Shown here: positions 1-7,006 of the stretch, piece by piece
Layout: every line of letters starts with the position of its first letter
Numbering within the stretch: the first letter of the stretch is position 1
Assembly: GCF_029439455.1 (NCBI RefSeq)
Contig: NZ_JAQFVG010000315.1
Coordinates: forward strand, 1-37,895
Direction of reading: 5' to 3'
Length of the DNA stretch: 37,895 nt
Source of the DNA: Caballeronia sp. BR00000012568055
Lineage (GTDB): Bacteria > Pseudomonadota > Gammaproteobacteria > Burkholderiales > Burkholderiaceae
Position numbers and translations under genes: made by a program
The notes under the pieces: model-generated
Seen by the model: the letters and a program-made list of their open reading frames with translations, nothing else
Told to the model about the DNA's origin: nothing
Database searches by the model: none

Positions 1-262
1 ATCGCGTTATAGTCGGTGAAAGAGCAGCGCCACTGGCAGGTCATAAGAAGGCGCATAACGAAGAGGTGTGCAATGTCCCCATTCAGGCTGTATCGAATTG
101 TGCGGTACGCCTGAATTTTGAGACGGCGGGGACCACGGTCGAAGGGGATCGTTCGGCAAGGTGCGGCAACGTGCCTCATGTACGATTCGTCGAGTGGGGC
201 GTTAGCGGATGTTTGCGCGAGCGCGCCGTCAAACACAAAAGCGGAACTACAAGCGAAAGATT
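1..262. other. left edge without a supportable gene
   Basis: No reading frame here has a convincing start, ribosome binding site or family resemblance. The stretch probably holds the end of an upstream transcript and the promoter region of the MarR gene that starts at 263. No strong sigma-70 promoter or terminator hairpin was picked out. Confidence 0.4.
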
Positions 263-907
263 ATGAGTGAAGGCGTATATGGAGAGCAGCCGACTGGGCG
301 GGTGACCCACGGTTTGCTGAGACTGAGCACGGCGATGCGCAGTCAGGCCTGGGAATGGGCAGAGGGCGCGGGGCTCACGCCAACCCAGGGTGAAATTCTC
401 GTTCTGCTGATGCAGCGCAAGGGGCCCATGCGCCTCGGCGAAATCGCACGCGAAACGGCGCTCACCGCCGCGACGACCAGCGATGCAGTCAGCACGCTCG
501 AAGGCAAGGGTCTGGTCGAAAAGCGCCGCGCGCTGGACGATGGCCGCGCCCTCGCGGTGCGTCTGACGACGCGTGGCAAGACGGCGGCGAAGAAGGCGGT
601 GTCGTGGCCGGACTTCCTCTCGAAGGCCGTCGGCACGCTGAAGGACGACGAGCAATCGGCGTTCTATCGCACGCTGCTGAAGACCATCCACCATCTCGAA
701 GAGAAGCAGCAGATTCCGGCGCACCGCATGTGCCTGTCCTGCAGCCACTTCGAACCGAGCAAGAATCCGAAGAAGGCGCAGCATCATTGCGCACTGCTTC
801 AGATCAACATGGCAGATACGGATCTTCGTCTGGATTGTTCGGTATACGAAGAAGCCGACGCCACGACGCAGAAGAAGAACTGGAAGATTTTCGCTCAGAT
901 CGCCTGA
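263..907 (+). CDS. MarR-family transcriptional regulator with C-terminal cysteine cluster
   Basis: This 214-residue protein has a winged-helix DNA-binding core of the MarR family. Residues 35-105 carry the recognition region (LTPTQGEILVLL, then LGEIARETALTAATTSDAVSTLE) and a wing ending in DDGRALAVRLT. MarR proteins usually act as homodimeric repressors or activators that respond to small molecules or oxidants. The frame is open upstream to 209, but the ATG at 263 has a purine-rich stretch (AGCGAAAG) just upstream and gives the usual family N-terminus. After the dimerisation helix, about 60 extra residues contain Cys157, Cys160, Cys176 (preceded by His-His) and Cys192, spaced C-X2-C-X15-C-X15-C. 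Such a set could bind a metal or an iron-sulfur cluster; that is inference. The gene stands alone, so its targets are unknown. Confidence 0.88.
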   Translation: MSEGVYGEQPTGRVTHGLLRLSTAMRSQAWEWAEGAGLTPTQGEILVLLMQRKGPMRLGEIARETALTAATTSDAVSTLEGKGLVEKRRALDDGRALAVRLTTRGKTAAKKAVSWPDFLSKAVGTLKDDEQSAFYRTLLKTIHHLEEKQQIPAHRMCLSCSHFEPSKNPKKAQHHCALLQINMADTDLRLDCSVYEEADATTQKKNWKIFAQIA

Positions 908-927
908 GCGAAAATTGTCTGAGGTTC

Positions 928-948
928 CCCGGCTCCGTGTGAGCCGGG
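928..948 (+). terminator. hairpin after the MarR gene, weak terminator
   Basis: Perfect 8 bp arms CCCGGCTC and GAGCCGGG flank a 5-base loop, 20 bases after the MarR stop codon. There is only ATTC and no U-tract behind it, so it may be a weak terminator or an RNA-stabilising hairpin. Confidence 0.4.
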
Positions 949-1066
949 ATTCATCGGCCAGGGAGACGCTGTGACGCGGCGGCGAGTCGGTTAGACTGTG
1001 CCCGTCGCGCCCCGCCGCGTGGAGCGGCGCGTCTCTTTTCCGCATCCGGGCTACGGAAACTTGCTG

Positions 1067-1795
1067 ATGAAACAAGAAGCACTGGCGATTCGCCACGTCC
1101 ATTTCGAAGATCTGGGCACTCTCGAACTCGTGCTCGGCGAGCGCGGTCACCTGGTCCGTTATCTCGATATCGGGCGCGGGCGGATCGACGCACCCAATCC
1201 GCTGGATCCTTCGTTGCTCGTCGTGCTCGGCGGGCCGATCGGCGCGTACGAAGACGCGCACTATCCTCATCTCGCACCGTTGTTGTCGATGCTCGAAAAG
1301 CGCATCGCGGCAGGGTTGCCGACCATCGGTATCTGTCTTGGCTCGCAATTGATTGCGCGGGCGCTCGGTGCGCGTGTGTATCCGATGTCGTCCGGCGGGC
1401 TGGAATTGGGCTGGTCGCCGCTCAGGTTGACTGAAGCCGGCCGTGCGTCCGCGTTGCGTCATCTCGAAGACAAGGGCACGCCGATTCCCGTCTTCCACTG
1501 GCATGGCGATACCTTCGAACTCCCCAACGGTGCCACGCTGCTCGCATCGACCGATAAGTGTGCCAATCAGGCGTTCTCGTGGGGCGAGCATGTGCTCGCG
1601 CTGCAATGCCATCCGGAAGTGCTGGCGGATCGCTTCGAGAACTGGCTAATCACGTATCCGGGCGATATCGCTGGAAACGGGCAAACGGTGGTCGCGTTGC
1701 GCGAGGAAACCGCGCGTCACGGACCGGCGCTCGAACGCGCCGCGCGCGCTATGTTCGGCGAGTGGATCGACCGATTCGTTAGCTCCGACGCTTAA
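1067..1795 (+). CDS. class I glutamine amidotransferase (GuaA N-domain-like)
   Basis: The 242-residue product is a stand-alone class I (triad) glutamine amidotransferase domain, of the type often annotated as a GMP synthase-like amidotransferase. Such domains hydrolyse glutamine to glutamate and ammonia; some free-standing members act on other gamma-glutamyl compounds. The nucleophile elbow GICLGSQ places the catalytic Cys at residue 90. CHPEV near residue 181 supplies His182 and Glu184, completing the triad. An LGGPIGAYED stretch near residue 54 fits the oxyanion region. The frame is open to a GTG at 998, but the ATG at 1067 gives the normal domain length; its ribosome binding site is weak. 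There is no synthetase domain and no partner nearby, so the physiological substrate is unknown. Confidence 0.85.
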   Translation: MKQEALAIRHVHFEDLGTLELVLGERGHLVRYLDIGRGRIDAPNPLDPSLLVVLGGPIGAYEDAHYPHLAPLLSMLEKRIAAGLPTIGICLGSQLIARALGARVYPMSSGGLELGWSPLRLTEAGRASALRHLEDKGTPIPVFHWHGDTFELPNGATLLASTDKCANQAFSWGEHVLALQCHPEVLADRFENWLITYPGDIAGNGQTVVALREETARHGPALERAARAMFGEWIDRFVSSDA

Positions 1796-1869
1796 ACGCG
1801 CGTTCAGCATGAAAGAAAGTGCGGTGCTATTCTCGATCGCCTCTCTTCATCACGCGACGAGTCCCCGCC

Positions 1870-2982
1870 ATGAGCGCGCTGTTCACTCCTACGACTTTAC
1901 GTAATCTCCAGCTTCCCAACCGCATCTTCATTTCGCCGATGTGCCAGTACTCGGCCGAACGTGGCGAGGCGACGGCGTGGCACATGATTCATCTGGGCGG
2001 TCTTGCGCTGTCGGGTGCGGCGATGCTGTTTATCGAAGCCACGGCGGTGGAACCGGACGGGCGCATCACGCCCGGCGATCTCGGCTTATGGGACGATGCC
2101 ACCGAAGCCGCGCTGCGTCCCGTGCTGGCGGCCATCCGCGAGTATTCGGATATCGCCGTGACGATGCAGCTTGCGCACGCAGGCCGCAAGGCATCGAGCC
2201 ATAAGCCGTGGGACGGCGGGCAACTGATCTCGGTGGCGGACGGCGGCTGGATGACGCACGCGCCCTCGGCCATTCCGCATAAGCCGGACGAAACGCCGCC
2301 GCTCGCGCTCGATGTGGCGGGCCTTATTCGCGTGAAAGAAGCGTTCGTCGCCTCGGCCAAGCGTGCTGCGCGGTTGGGTATCGACGGGATTGAGGTGCAT
2401 GCGGCGCACGGGTATCTGCTGCATCAATTTTTGTCGCCGATCGCCAATCAGCGCACCGATGAATACGGTGGCTCGCGCGAGAATCGCATGCGCTTTCCGC
2501 TCGAAATTTTCGATGCCGTGCGCGCCGCGTTTCCCGCCGACAAACCGGTCGGCGTGCGCGTATCGGCGACGGATTGGGTGGAAGGCGGCTGGAATATCGA
2601 CGATACGATCGCGTTTGCAAACGAGCTGAAGAAGCGCGGCGTGGACTGGATCGATGTATCGTCGGGCGGGGTTTCGCCGTTGCAGAAGATCACGCTGGAG
2701 CCGGGCTATCAGTTGCCGTTCGCCAAGGCCGTGAAGGAAGCGACCGGCGTGAATACCATCGCGGTCGGTCTGATTACCGACGCCAGGCATGCCGAAGAAA
2801 TCGTTGCCAGCGCTCAGGCGGATTTCGTCGCGATTGCACGCGCCGCGCTCTACGATCCTCGCTGGCCGTGGCACGCGGCCGCCGAACTCGGCGCAGAAGT
2901 GAGCGCGCCGCCGCAATACTGGCGCTCGCAGCCGCGCGAGCAGAAGCATCTGTTCGGCGATGTCGTGTCCGGTCAACGATAA
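1870..2982 (+). CDS. old yellow enzyme family NADH:flavin oxidoreductase (XenA/YqjM-like)
   Basis: This 370-residue protein is an FMN-dependent ene-reductase of the old yellow enzyme family, thermophilic-like (YqjM/XenA) subclass. These cytosolic enzymes use NAD(P)H to reduce activated C=C bonds and some nitro compounds, often in electrophile defence. Seen directly: SPMCQYSA with Cys25 and Tyr27 (the redox-tuning Cys of this subclass), HAGRKAS near 103, the substrate-anion His pair His177 and His180 in EVHAAHGYLLH with Tyr182, and the FMN phosphate region near AVGLI and AIARAALYDPRWP. Residue numbering closely matches XenA. The ATG at 1870 gives the usual N-terminus (SALFTPTTLRNLQLPNR); the frame continues upstream to 1819 without family-like residues. 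An extended -10-like element (TGCTATTCT, 1825-1833) lies upstream. It appears monocistronic. Confidence 0.93.
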   Translation: MSALFTPTTLRNLQLPNRIFISPMCQYSAERGEATAWHMIHLGGLALSGAAMLFIEATAVEPDGRITPGDLGLWDDATEAALRPVLAAIREYSDIAVTMQLAHAGRKASSHKPWDGGQLISVADGGWMTHAPSAIPHKPDETPPLALDVAGLIRVKEAFVASAKRAARLGIDGIEVHAAHGYLLHQFLSPIANQRTDEYGGSRENRMRFPLEIFDAVRAAFPADKPVGVRVSATDWVEGGWNIDDTIAFANELKKRGVDWIDVSSGGVSPLQKITLEPGYQLPFAKAVKEATGVNTIAVGLITDARHAEEIVASAQADFVAIARAALYDPRWPWHAAAELGAEVSAPPQYWRSQPREQKHLFGDVVSGQR

Positions 2983-3004
2983 GCGTCACCCATCGCGCGA
3001 GGTG

Positions 3005-3034
3005 TTGAGATAAAGCGCGGCGGGAGTGTACGAT
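3005..3034 (+). promoter_or_regulatory. sigma-70-like promoter upstream of a candidate small RNA
   Basis: TTGAGA (3005-3010), an 18-base spacer and TACGAT (3029-3034) match the -35 (5 of 6) and -10 (4 of 6) consensus. The expected start is near 3041, directly before two hairpins that end in a U-tract. Confidence 0.5.
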
Positions 3035-3040
3035 AACGAT

Positions 3041-3106
3041 TGGTGCATCGACTCAATACGTTCGATGCACATGAACGCGGCGCCCTCAGGCCACCGCGTT
3101 TTTTTT
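3041..3106 (+). ncRNA. candidate small RNA or attenuated leader, about 66 nt
   Basis: From the predicted start near 3041 the transcript would begin with a perfect 9 bp hairpin (GTGCATCGA 3043-3051, 10-base loop, TCGATGCAC 3062-3070). Three bases later an intrinsic terminator hairpin ends in eight U residues at 3099-3106. A promoter, a 5' stem-loop and a terminator with a long U-tract are the usual layout of a compact bacterial sRNA. It lies in the gap between the old yellow enzyme and SET genes, so it could instead be a premature terminator that limits SET gene transcription. No match to a known family was recognised. Expression is inferred, not shown. Confidence 0.45.
3074..3106 (+). terminator. 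intrinsic terminator between the old yellow enzyme and SET genes
   Basis: AACGCGG (3074-3080) pairs with CCGCGTT (3094-3100). An inner GCC/GGC pair (3082-3084 with 3089-3091) closes on a CTCA loop, and the T-run extends to 3106. It would stop transcripts from the promoter at 3005 and read-through from the upstream gene. Confidence 0.7.
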
Positions 3107-3172
3107 CATCCCGAAGCACTCGTGCGCGGGCATGATTCACCCCACACCGATTCGTTATCAAGGATTCGTTCG

Positions 3173-3631
3173 ATGAGTTCACGCAGGGTCACCGTTCGCC
3201 AGTCGGGCGTGCATGGCAAGGGCGTATTTGCCGTGAAAGCAATCGCCAAGGGCGACAAGGTGATGGAATACAAGGGCGAGCGCATCTCGTGGAAGGAAGC
3301 CTTGCGCCGCCATCCGCACAATCCGAAGGAACCGAATCACACCTTCTATTTCGCGCTCGACGACGGCCGCGTGATCGACGGCAAGATCGACGGCAACAGC
3401 GCGAAGTACATCAACCATTCGTGCGCGCCGAATTGCGAAGCCGAGGAAGTGGAAGGGCGCGTGTTCATTCACGCGCTGCGCGATATCGAGCCGGACGAAG
3501 AGTTGAATTACGACTACGGCCTGGTGATCGAAGGGCGCATCACCAAGAAGCTCAAGAAGGAATATGAGTGCCGCTGCGGCGCGAAGAAATGCCGCGGCAC
3601 CATGCTCGCGGTCAAGTCGAAGAAGAAGTAG
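3173..3631 (+). CDS. SET-domain lysine methyltransferase with post-SET cysteine motif
   Basis: This 152-residue protein is an almost minimal SET domain. SET enzymes transfer a methyl group from S-adenosylmethionine to protein lysines. Seen: GVHGKGVFAV (12-21, the SET-I entry and AdoMet loop), NHSC at 81-84 in the pseudoknot motif, and EELNYDY with Tyr115 in the catalytic position. A post-SET C-X-C-X4-C (Cys133, Cys135, Cys140) could bind one zinc ion together with Cys84, as in eukaryotic post-SET proteins. The C-terminus is lysine-rich. The ATG at 3173 has AAGGA (3160-3164) eight bases upstream; an in-frame extension to 3071 would run through the terminator and is rejected. The gene ends 20 bases inside the convergent kinase gene. 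The bacterial target is unknown; ribosomal or DNA-binding proteins are possible. Confidence 0.88.
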   Translation: MSSRRVTVRQSGVHGKGVFAVKAIAKGDKVMEYKGERISWKEALRRHPHNPKEPNHTFYFALDDGRVIDGKIDGNSAKYINHSCAPNCEAEEVEGRVFIHALRDIEPDEELNYDYGLVIEGRITKKLKKEYECRCGAKKCRGTMLAVKSKKK

Positions 3632-5147
3632 GCGGCGGCGTTTCGGCGTTCAGCGTCTTCAGCGGAATCCGCACGATAAAGCGTGCGCCGCCTTCCGGCG
3701 CGTCTTCGTAATGCACGCTGCCGCCATGCAGCACGACGATGTCATGCACGATGGCGAGGCCCAGACCCGCGCCGCCTTCCACGCTTTGTCCGTCGCCACG
3801 GAAGAAGCGTTTGAACAGATCGGGCTGCTGATCTTCCGGCACGCCCGGACCGTTGTCTTCCACGATCACTTCGCCGAAGCGCCGGCCTTCGGCATCGCGC
3901 CATTCATCAACGGTCAGCGTGATCGCGCCGCCGTCTTCGCGTGATGGCGGCACGTACTTCAACGCGTTGTCGATGAGATTCGCCAGCACCTCGCGCGTCA
4001 GTACGATATTCCCGCGCACGATCATCGGATGTTCGTTATCGGGATCGTCCACGCGTTGAAAGCCAAGATCGACGTGCGATGCCAGCGCGCGCGGCACCCA
4101 CTCCGCGCCGGTTTCGAACGCGAGCGCGGCGAAATCGAAGTCGGCGAAACGCGCGGCTTGTTCGCCCGGTTCGGCACGCGCCAGCGACAGCAATTGATTC
4201 GACAGCCGCACCGCGCGATCCGCCGATGCACGCAGTTCCTTCACCGCCTCGACGGCTTTGGCGGGATCGCGTGAGCTGAGCGCTTGTTCGGCGTGGAGCT
4301 TGACCGCTGTCAGCGGCGTGCGAAGCTGATGCGCGGCATCGGCGATGAACTTGCGTTGCGCATCGAGCGCGGCTTGCAGACGAACGAGCAAGCCGTTCAT
4401 CGCGCTTGTCAGCGGGCGAATTTCGCTGGGCACAAGCGTTTCATCGACCGGTTCGAGCGAGATATGCGTTTGCTTGTTGAGCGTATCGGCGAGATCGGTC
4501 AGCGGGTTGAGCTGCTGATTCACCACGCGCCAGACGATCACCCAGCCTGCCAGCAGCAACAGCAGCAGCGGCATCATGATCGCGAATAAAAACTCCACCG
4601 CGATCCGATACCGCGAGCCCACACGCTGCGCCACTTCCACGACGATCGGATTGCCTTTCGGCTGCGGCACGCGCACCTGCGCCGCGCGCACGGACACGCC
4701 CTGATAATGCGTCTCGAAGACATACGCGTAATGGATGCGCCGTACCGACGTGCCTTCGAGCGGCAAGTCCGGCTCACCAGCGATTTCCTCATCGCCGGTG
4801 CTAATGCGGTAGATCAGTTGTTCGACCGGATCGGAGAACATGGCCTGCGCGAGCGGCGGCACCGTGACGGGTGCATCGACACCGGCAAGCTGGATTTGTT
4901 TGGAGATGGCGGTGGCCAGATCCGCGAGCGAGCGATCGACCACGTGTTGCGTGTACTGCCACGCGAGCCAATAGGCCATCAGGCCGCTCATCAGCGCGAG
5001 CAGGGACAGCGGCGCGGCAAGGCGGCGCAAAAGCGTACGGCGCAGACTGGGCGGCGCCGGATTCTCGGTGGGCTTCGATCGCGCCAGATCGAGCCAGTCT
5101 TCGCGGGCGAATCGCTGATCGCCCGCGCGCCGGGTAGGAAGTCGCAA
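3612..5147 (-). CDS. two-component sensor histidine kinase (QseC/TctE-like)
   Basis: This membrane sensor kinase of about 511 residues has transmembrane segments near 42-66 and 187-207 that enclose a roughly 120-residue periplasmic sensor region. A HAMP-like linker follows, then the H-box FIADAAHQLRTPL with phospho-acceptor His273. The catalytic domain shows the N-box LANLIDNALKYV (Asn394), DNGPGV at 431-436 and GLGLAI at 461-466. Domain order and the RTPL H-box fit the TctE/QseC group, which works with OmpR-type regulators; one is encoded 29 bases upstream. The first usable start in frame is TTG at 5147, with no clear ribosome binding site. The next ATG (residue 53) would lie inside the first membrane segment, so the true N-terminus is uncertain. 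The 3' end overlaps the SET gene by 20 bases. The signal is unknown. Confidence 0.9.
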   Translation of the reverse strand: MRLPTRRAGDQRFAREDWLDLARSKPTENPAPPSLRRTLLRRLAAPLSLLALMSGLMAYWLAWQYTQHVVDRSLADLATAISKQIQLAGVDAPVTVPPLAQAMFSDPVEQLIYRISTGDEEIAGEPDLPLEGTSVRRIHYAYVFETHYQGVSVRAAQVRVPQPKGNPIVVEVAQRVGSRYRIAVEFLFAIMMPLLLLLLAGWVIVWRVVNQQLNPLTDLADTLNKQTHISLEPVDETLVPSEIRPLTSAMNGLLVRLQAALDAQRKFIADAAHQLRTPLTAVKLHAEQALSSRDPAKAVEAVKELRASADRAVRLSNQLLSLARAEPGEQAARFADFDFAALAFETGAEWVPRALASHVDLGFQRVDDPDNEHPMIVRGNIVLTREVLANLIDNALKYVPPSREDGGAITLTVDEWRDAEGRRFGEVIVEDNGPGVPEDQQPDLFKRFFRGDGQSVEGGAGLGLAIVHDIVVLHGGSVHYEDAPEGGARFIVRIPLKTLNAETPPPTSSST

Positions 5148-5176
5148 AACTAAAAAGCCGGACTAAGGCAGGCGAA

Positions 5177-5863
5177 TTACTGCGCCTGCCGGATCTCCTG
5201 AAGCAGATAGCCGAAGCCACGCACCGTCACGATTTCCACACGCGTGTTTTCGAGCTTTTTGCGCACGCGATGCACGTACACTTCGATCGCCGTATCGCCG
5301 AGATCGCCGCCGAAGTGCGTCAGATGATCCTGCAACTGCGCCTTGCTGACCACGCGGCCGTGACGCAGCAACAGCATTTCCAGCACCGCGAATTCGCGCG
5401 GCGACAGTTCCAGCGGACGCTCGTCGTTGAAGATGCGGCGATCGACGCCCGACAGACGCAAGCCGCCCAGCGTCACTTCCGGACGTGGCACGTCGCCATG
5501 CGGACCGCTGCGGCGCATGACCGCGCGAATACGCGCTTCCAGTTCCTGCGGCTCGAACGGCTTGAGCATGTAGTCGTCCGCGCCGCTGTTGAGGCCCTGC
5601 ACGCGGTCGTGCAGTTCGTCACGCGCCGTCAGAATGATCACCGGCGTGTGCCGGTTGCTCTGGCGGAAACGCGACAACAGCGTCATGCCGTCGATACCCG
5701 GCAAACCGAGGTCGAGAATGACGAGTTCGTGGCGGTTCTGCGCGAGCGCCTGCTCCGCGAAGATGCCGTCATGCACCATGTCGACCGTGAAGCCGGATTG
5801 TTCGAGGCTGCTTTGGATACCGCGCGCGATGGGGCGGTCGTCTTCGATCAGAAGGATTCGCAT
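5177..5863 (-). CDS. OmpR-family response regulator
   Basis: This 228-residue response regulator has a receiver domain and a winged-helix output domain. The acidic pocket Asp8/Asp9 lies in MRILLIEDD, the phospho-acceptor is Asp51 in LVILDLGLPG, the switch Thr is in IILTARD and Lys101 is in YMLKPF. The C-terminal half (from about 125) contains the OmpR/PhoB wing-helix pattern, including LSPREFAVLEMLLLRHGRVV and TAIEVYVHRVRKKL. The ATG at 5863 gives the canonical MRILLIEDD start; a TTG at 5881 would add six residues. It is transcribed ahead of the histidine kinase and almost certainly forms its cognate pair. Inverted repeats at 5883-5936 upstream may be its own binding site. The sequence resembles TctD/QseB, but the regulon cannot be assigned. 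Confidence 0.93.
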   Translation of the reverse strand: MRILLIEDDRPIARGIQSSLEQSGFTVDMVHDGIFAEQALAQNRHELVILDLGLPGIDGMTLLSRFRQSNRHTPVIILTARDELHDRVQGLNSGADDYMLKPFEPQELEARIRAVMRRSGPHGDVPRPEVTLGGLRLSGVDRRIFNDERPLELSPREFAVLEMLLLRHGRVVSKAQLQDHLTHFGGDLGDTAIEVYVHRVRKKLENTRVEIVTVRGFGYLLQEIRQAQ

Positions 5864-6019
5864 GAAGTCGCTCAAGTACAATGGGTTGAACCCGAACCAT
5901 TGCGATAGTGATGTGTTGCGCTAAGCAATCTGGTTCGATCCCGTTTGTTTTCATGCGGCGTTGCGGCGACCGGTTCTCAGTCGCGAGGGGCCGCACACCG
6001 AATGTCTTTCTGCCTGGAC

Positions 6020-6250
6020 ATGGCCGTTATCTCCATCCACGAACTCGAAGCCGCGATCAATTTCTGGCGCGGCCGTTCGCCCTCTACCAGCGACGAACTG
6101 AGCCTCTGCAAAGAGGCGTGCGCGTTGTCCAGGCCCTATGCGCTGCTGATTGTACAGCGTCAGTCCAGCCTGCCTACGGAGCGGCTGGAAGACGAGGCTC
6201 GCGCGGCTTGGGAACATTACGAGCGTTTCAAAAACGGCCAACACGACTGA
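6020..6250 (+). CDS. DUF3717 small protein
   Basis: This small protein of 76 residues begins MAVISIHELEAAINFWR and continues through a conserved helical core (DELSLCKEACALSRPYALLI). I recognise this as the DUF3717 family, common in Burkholderiaceae and without known function. It has no signal peptide or membrane segment, so it is probably cytosolic. The open frame reaches back to 5945, but only the ATG at 6020 gives the family N-terminus. The ribosome binding site is weak. It is divergent from the response regulator, and the 138-base spacer between them may hold promoters for both. Nothing in the context indicates a role. Confidence 0.75.
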   Translation: MAVISIHELEAAINFWRGRSPSTSDELSLCKEACALSRPYALLIVQRQSSLPTERLEDEARAAWEHYERFKNGQHD

Positions 6251-6354
6251 AAGTTTCGCGGGCTTTTTCTTTCGGCGCGCTTAGTAAATGCTTCCATAGC
6301 CGCCGATTCCTCTGCGCTTATCGGCCTGCATTGCCTTTCGGGACTGTCATGGTT

Positions 6355-6372
6355 GGTAACACGGACGTTACC
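6355..6372. promoter_or_regulatory. inverted repeat upstream of the Lrp/AsnC regulator gene
   Basis: GGTAAC and GTTACC are separated by six bases, 128 bases upstream of the Lrp-type gene. GATCGAAAGC also occurs twice in the same spacer (near 6380 and 6430). A regulator-binding site is possible but not demonstrated. Confidence 0.25.
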
Positions 6373-6499
6373 TTGTTTGCGATCGAAAGCAATCAGTAAT
6401 AACCGCGCAAAACGTCCCTTTTGCGCATCGGGTATGTGATCGAAAGCGCGTCGATGCGATAAAGTCGCAATAACCTCGGCTCTCGCGCGAATCCGCCTC

Positions 6500-7006
6500 A
6501 TGCTGGAACTCGACCATTTCGACCTTGCCCTGCTCGACGTGCTTCAGCGCTTCGGGCGCGCCACGCATCAACAACTCGGCGAGCAAGTGCCGCTGTCGCC
6601 ATCGCAGATTGGGCGGCGCTTACAGCGGCTGGAAGCGATCGGGGTAATCGAAGGGTATCGGGTGATGTTGCGGCCCGAAAAGCTCGGGCTGGGCGTGACC
6701 GCGTTCACCAGCCTCAAGCTCAAACATCATGGCGATTCGATCATCGAGCAATTTCAGCAGCAGATCGAAATGTTGCCCGAAGTGCTCGAATGCCACGCCA
6801 CCGTCGGCGATGCCGATTATCTGCTGCGGATCGTCGCGCCCGATCTGAACGCGCTGTCCGCCTTCGTGATGAAAAAACTGATGCGCGTGCCGGGTGTGGA
6901 CAGCGTGCGCTCGAACATCGTGCTGACGACGTTCAAGCGCAACGGCCCGTTGCCGCTATCTCACTTGGCCGACGAAGACGCTTCCGGATTGAGCAAGTCC
7001 ACGTAA
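6500..7006 (+). CDS. Lrp/AsnC family transcriptional regulator
   Basis: This 168-residue protein has the two-domain Lrp/AsnC layout. An N-terminal helix-turn-helix (about 5-55) contains DLALLDVLQRFGRATHQQLGEQVPLSPSQIGRRLQRLE. The C-terminal RAM ligand-binding and oligomerisation domain (about 65-145) contains LECHATVGDADYLLRIV and VDSVRSNIVLTTFK. Such regulators form octamers that sense amino acids or related metabolites and often control a neighbouring gene. Possible operator-like repeats lie upstream at 6355-6372. The 3' end overlaps the convergent CYTH gene by 46 bases. The ATG at 6500 is the natural start for the family. The ligand cannot be told from sequence. Confidence 0.92.
   Translation: MLELDHFDLALLDVLQRFGRATHQQLGEQVPLSPSQIGRRLQRLEAIGVIEGYRVMLRPEKLGLGVTAFTSLKLKHHGDSIIEQFQQQIEMLPEVLECHATVGDADYLLRIVAPDLNALSAFVMKKLMRVPGVDSVRSNIVLTTFKRNGPLPLSHLADEDASGLSKST

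Noticed and set aside
66..266. 66-codon open frame at the left edge
   Set aside because: No ribosome binding site, no family features, and it runs into the MarR start.
176..1612. 478-codon open frame on the minus strand
   Set aside because: It lies opposite the MarR and amidotransferase genes and is Arg/His-rich without domain features; it is a codon-bias shadow.
3071..3172. In-frame N-terminal extension of the SET gene
   Set aside because: It would place a terminator inside the coding region, while the ATG at 3173 has a good ribosome binding site and gives the normal domain start.
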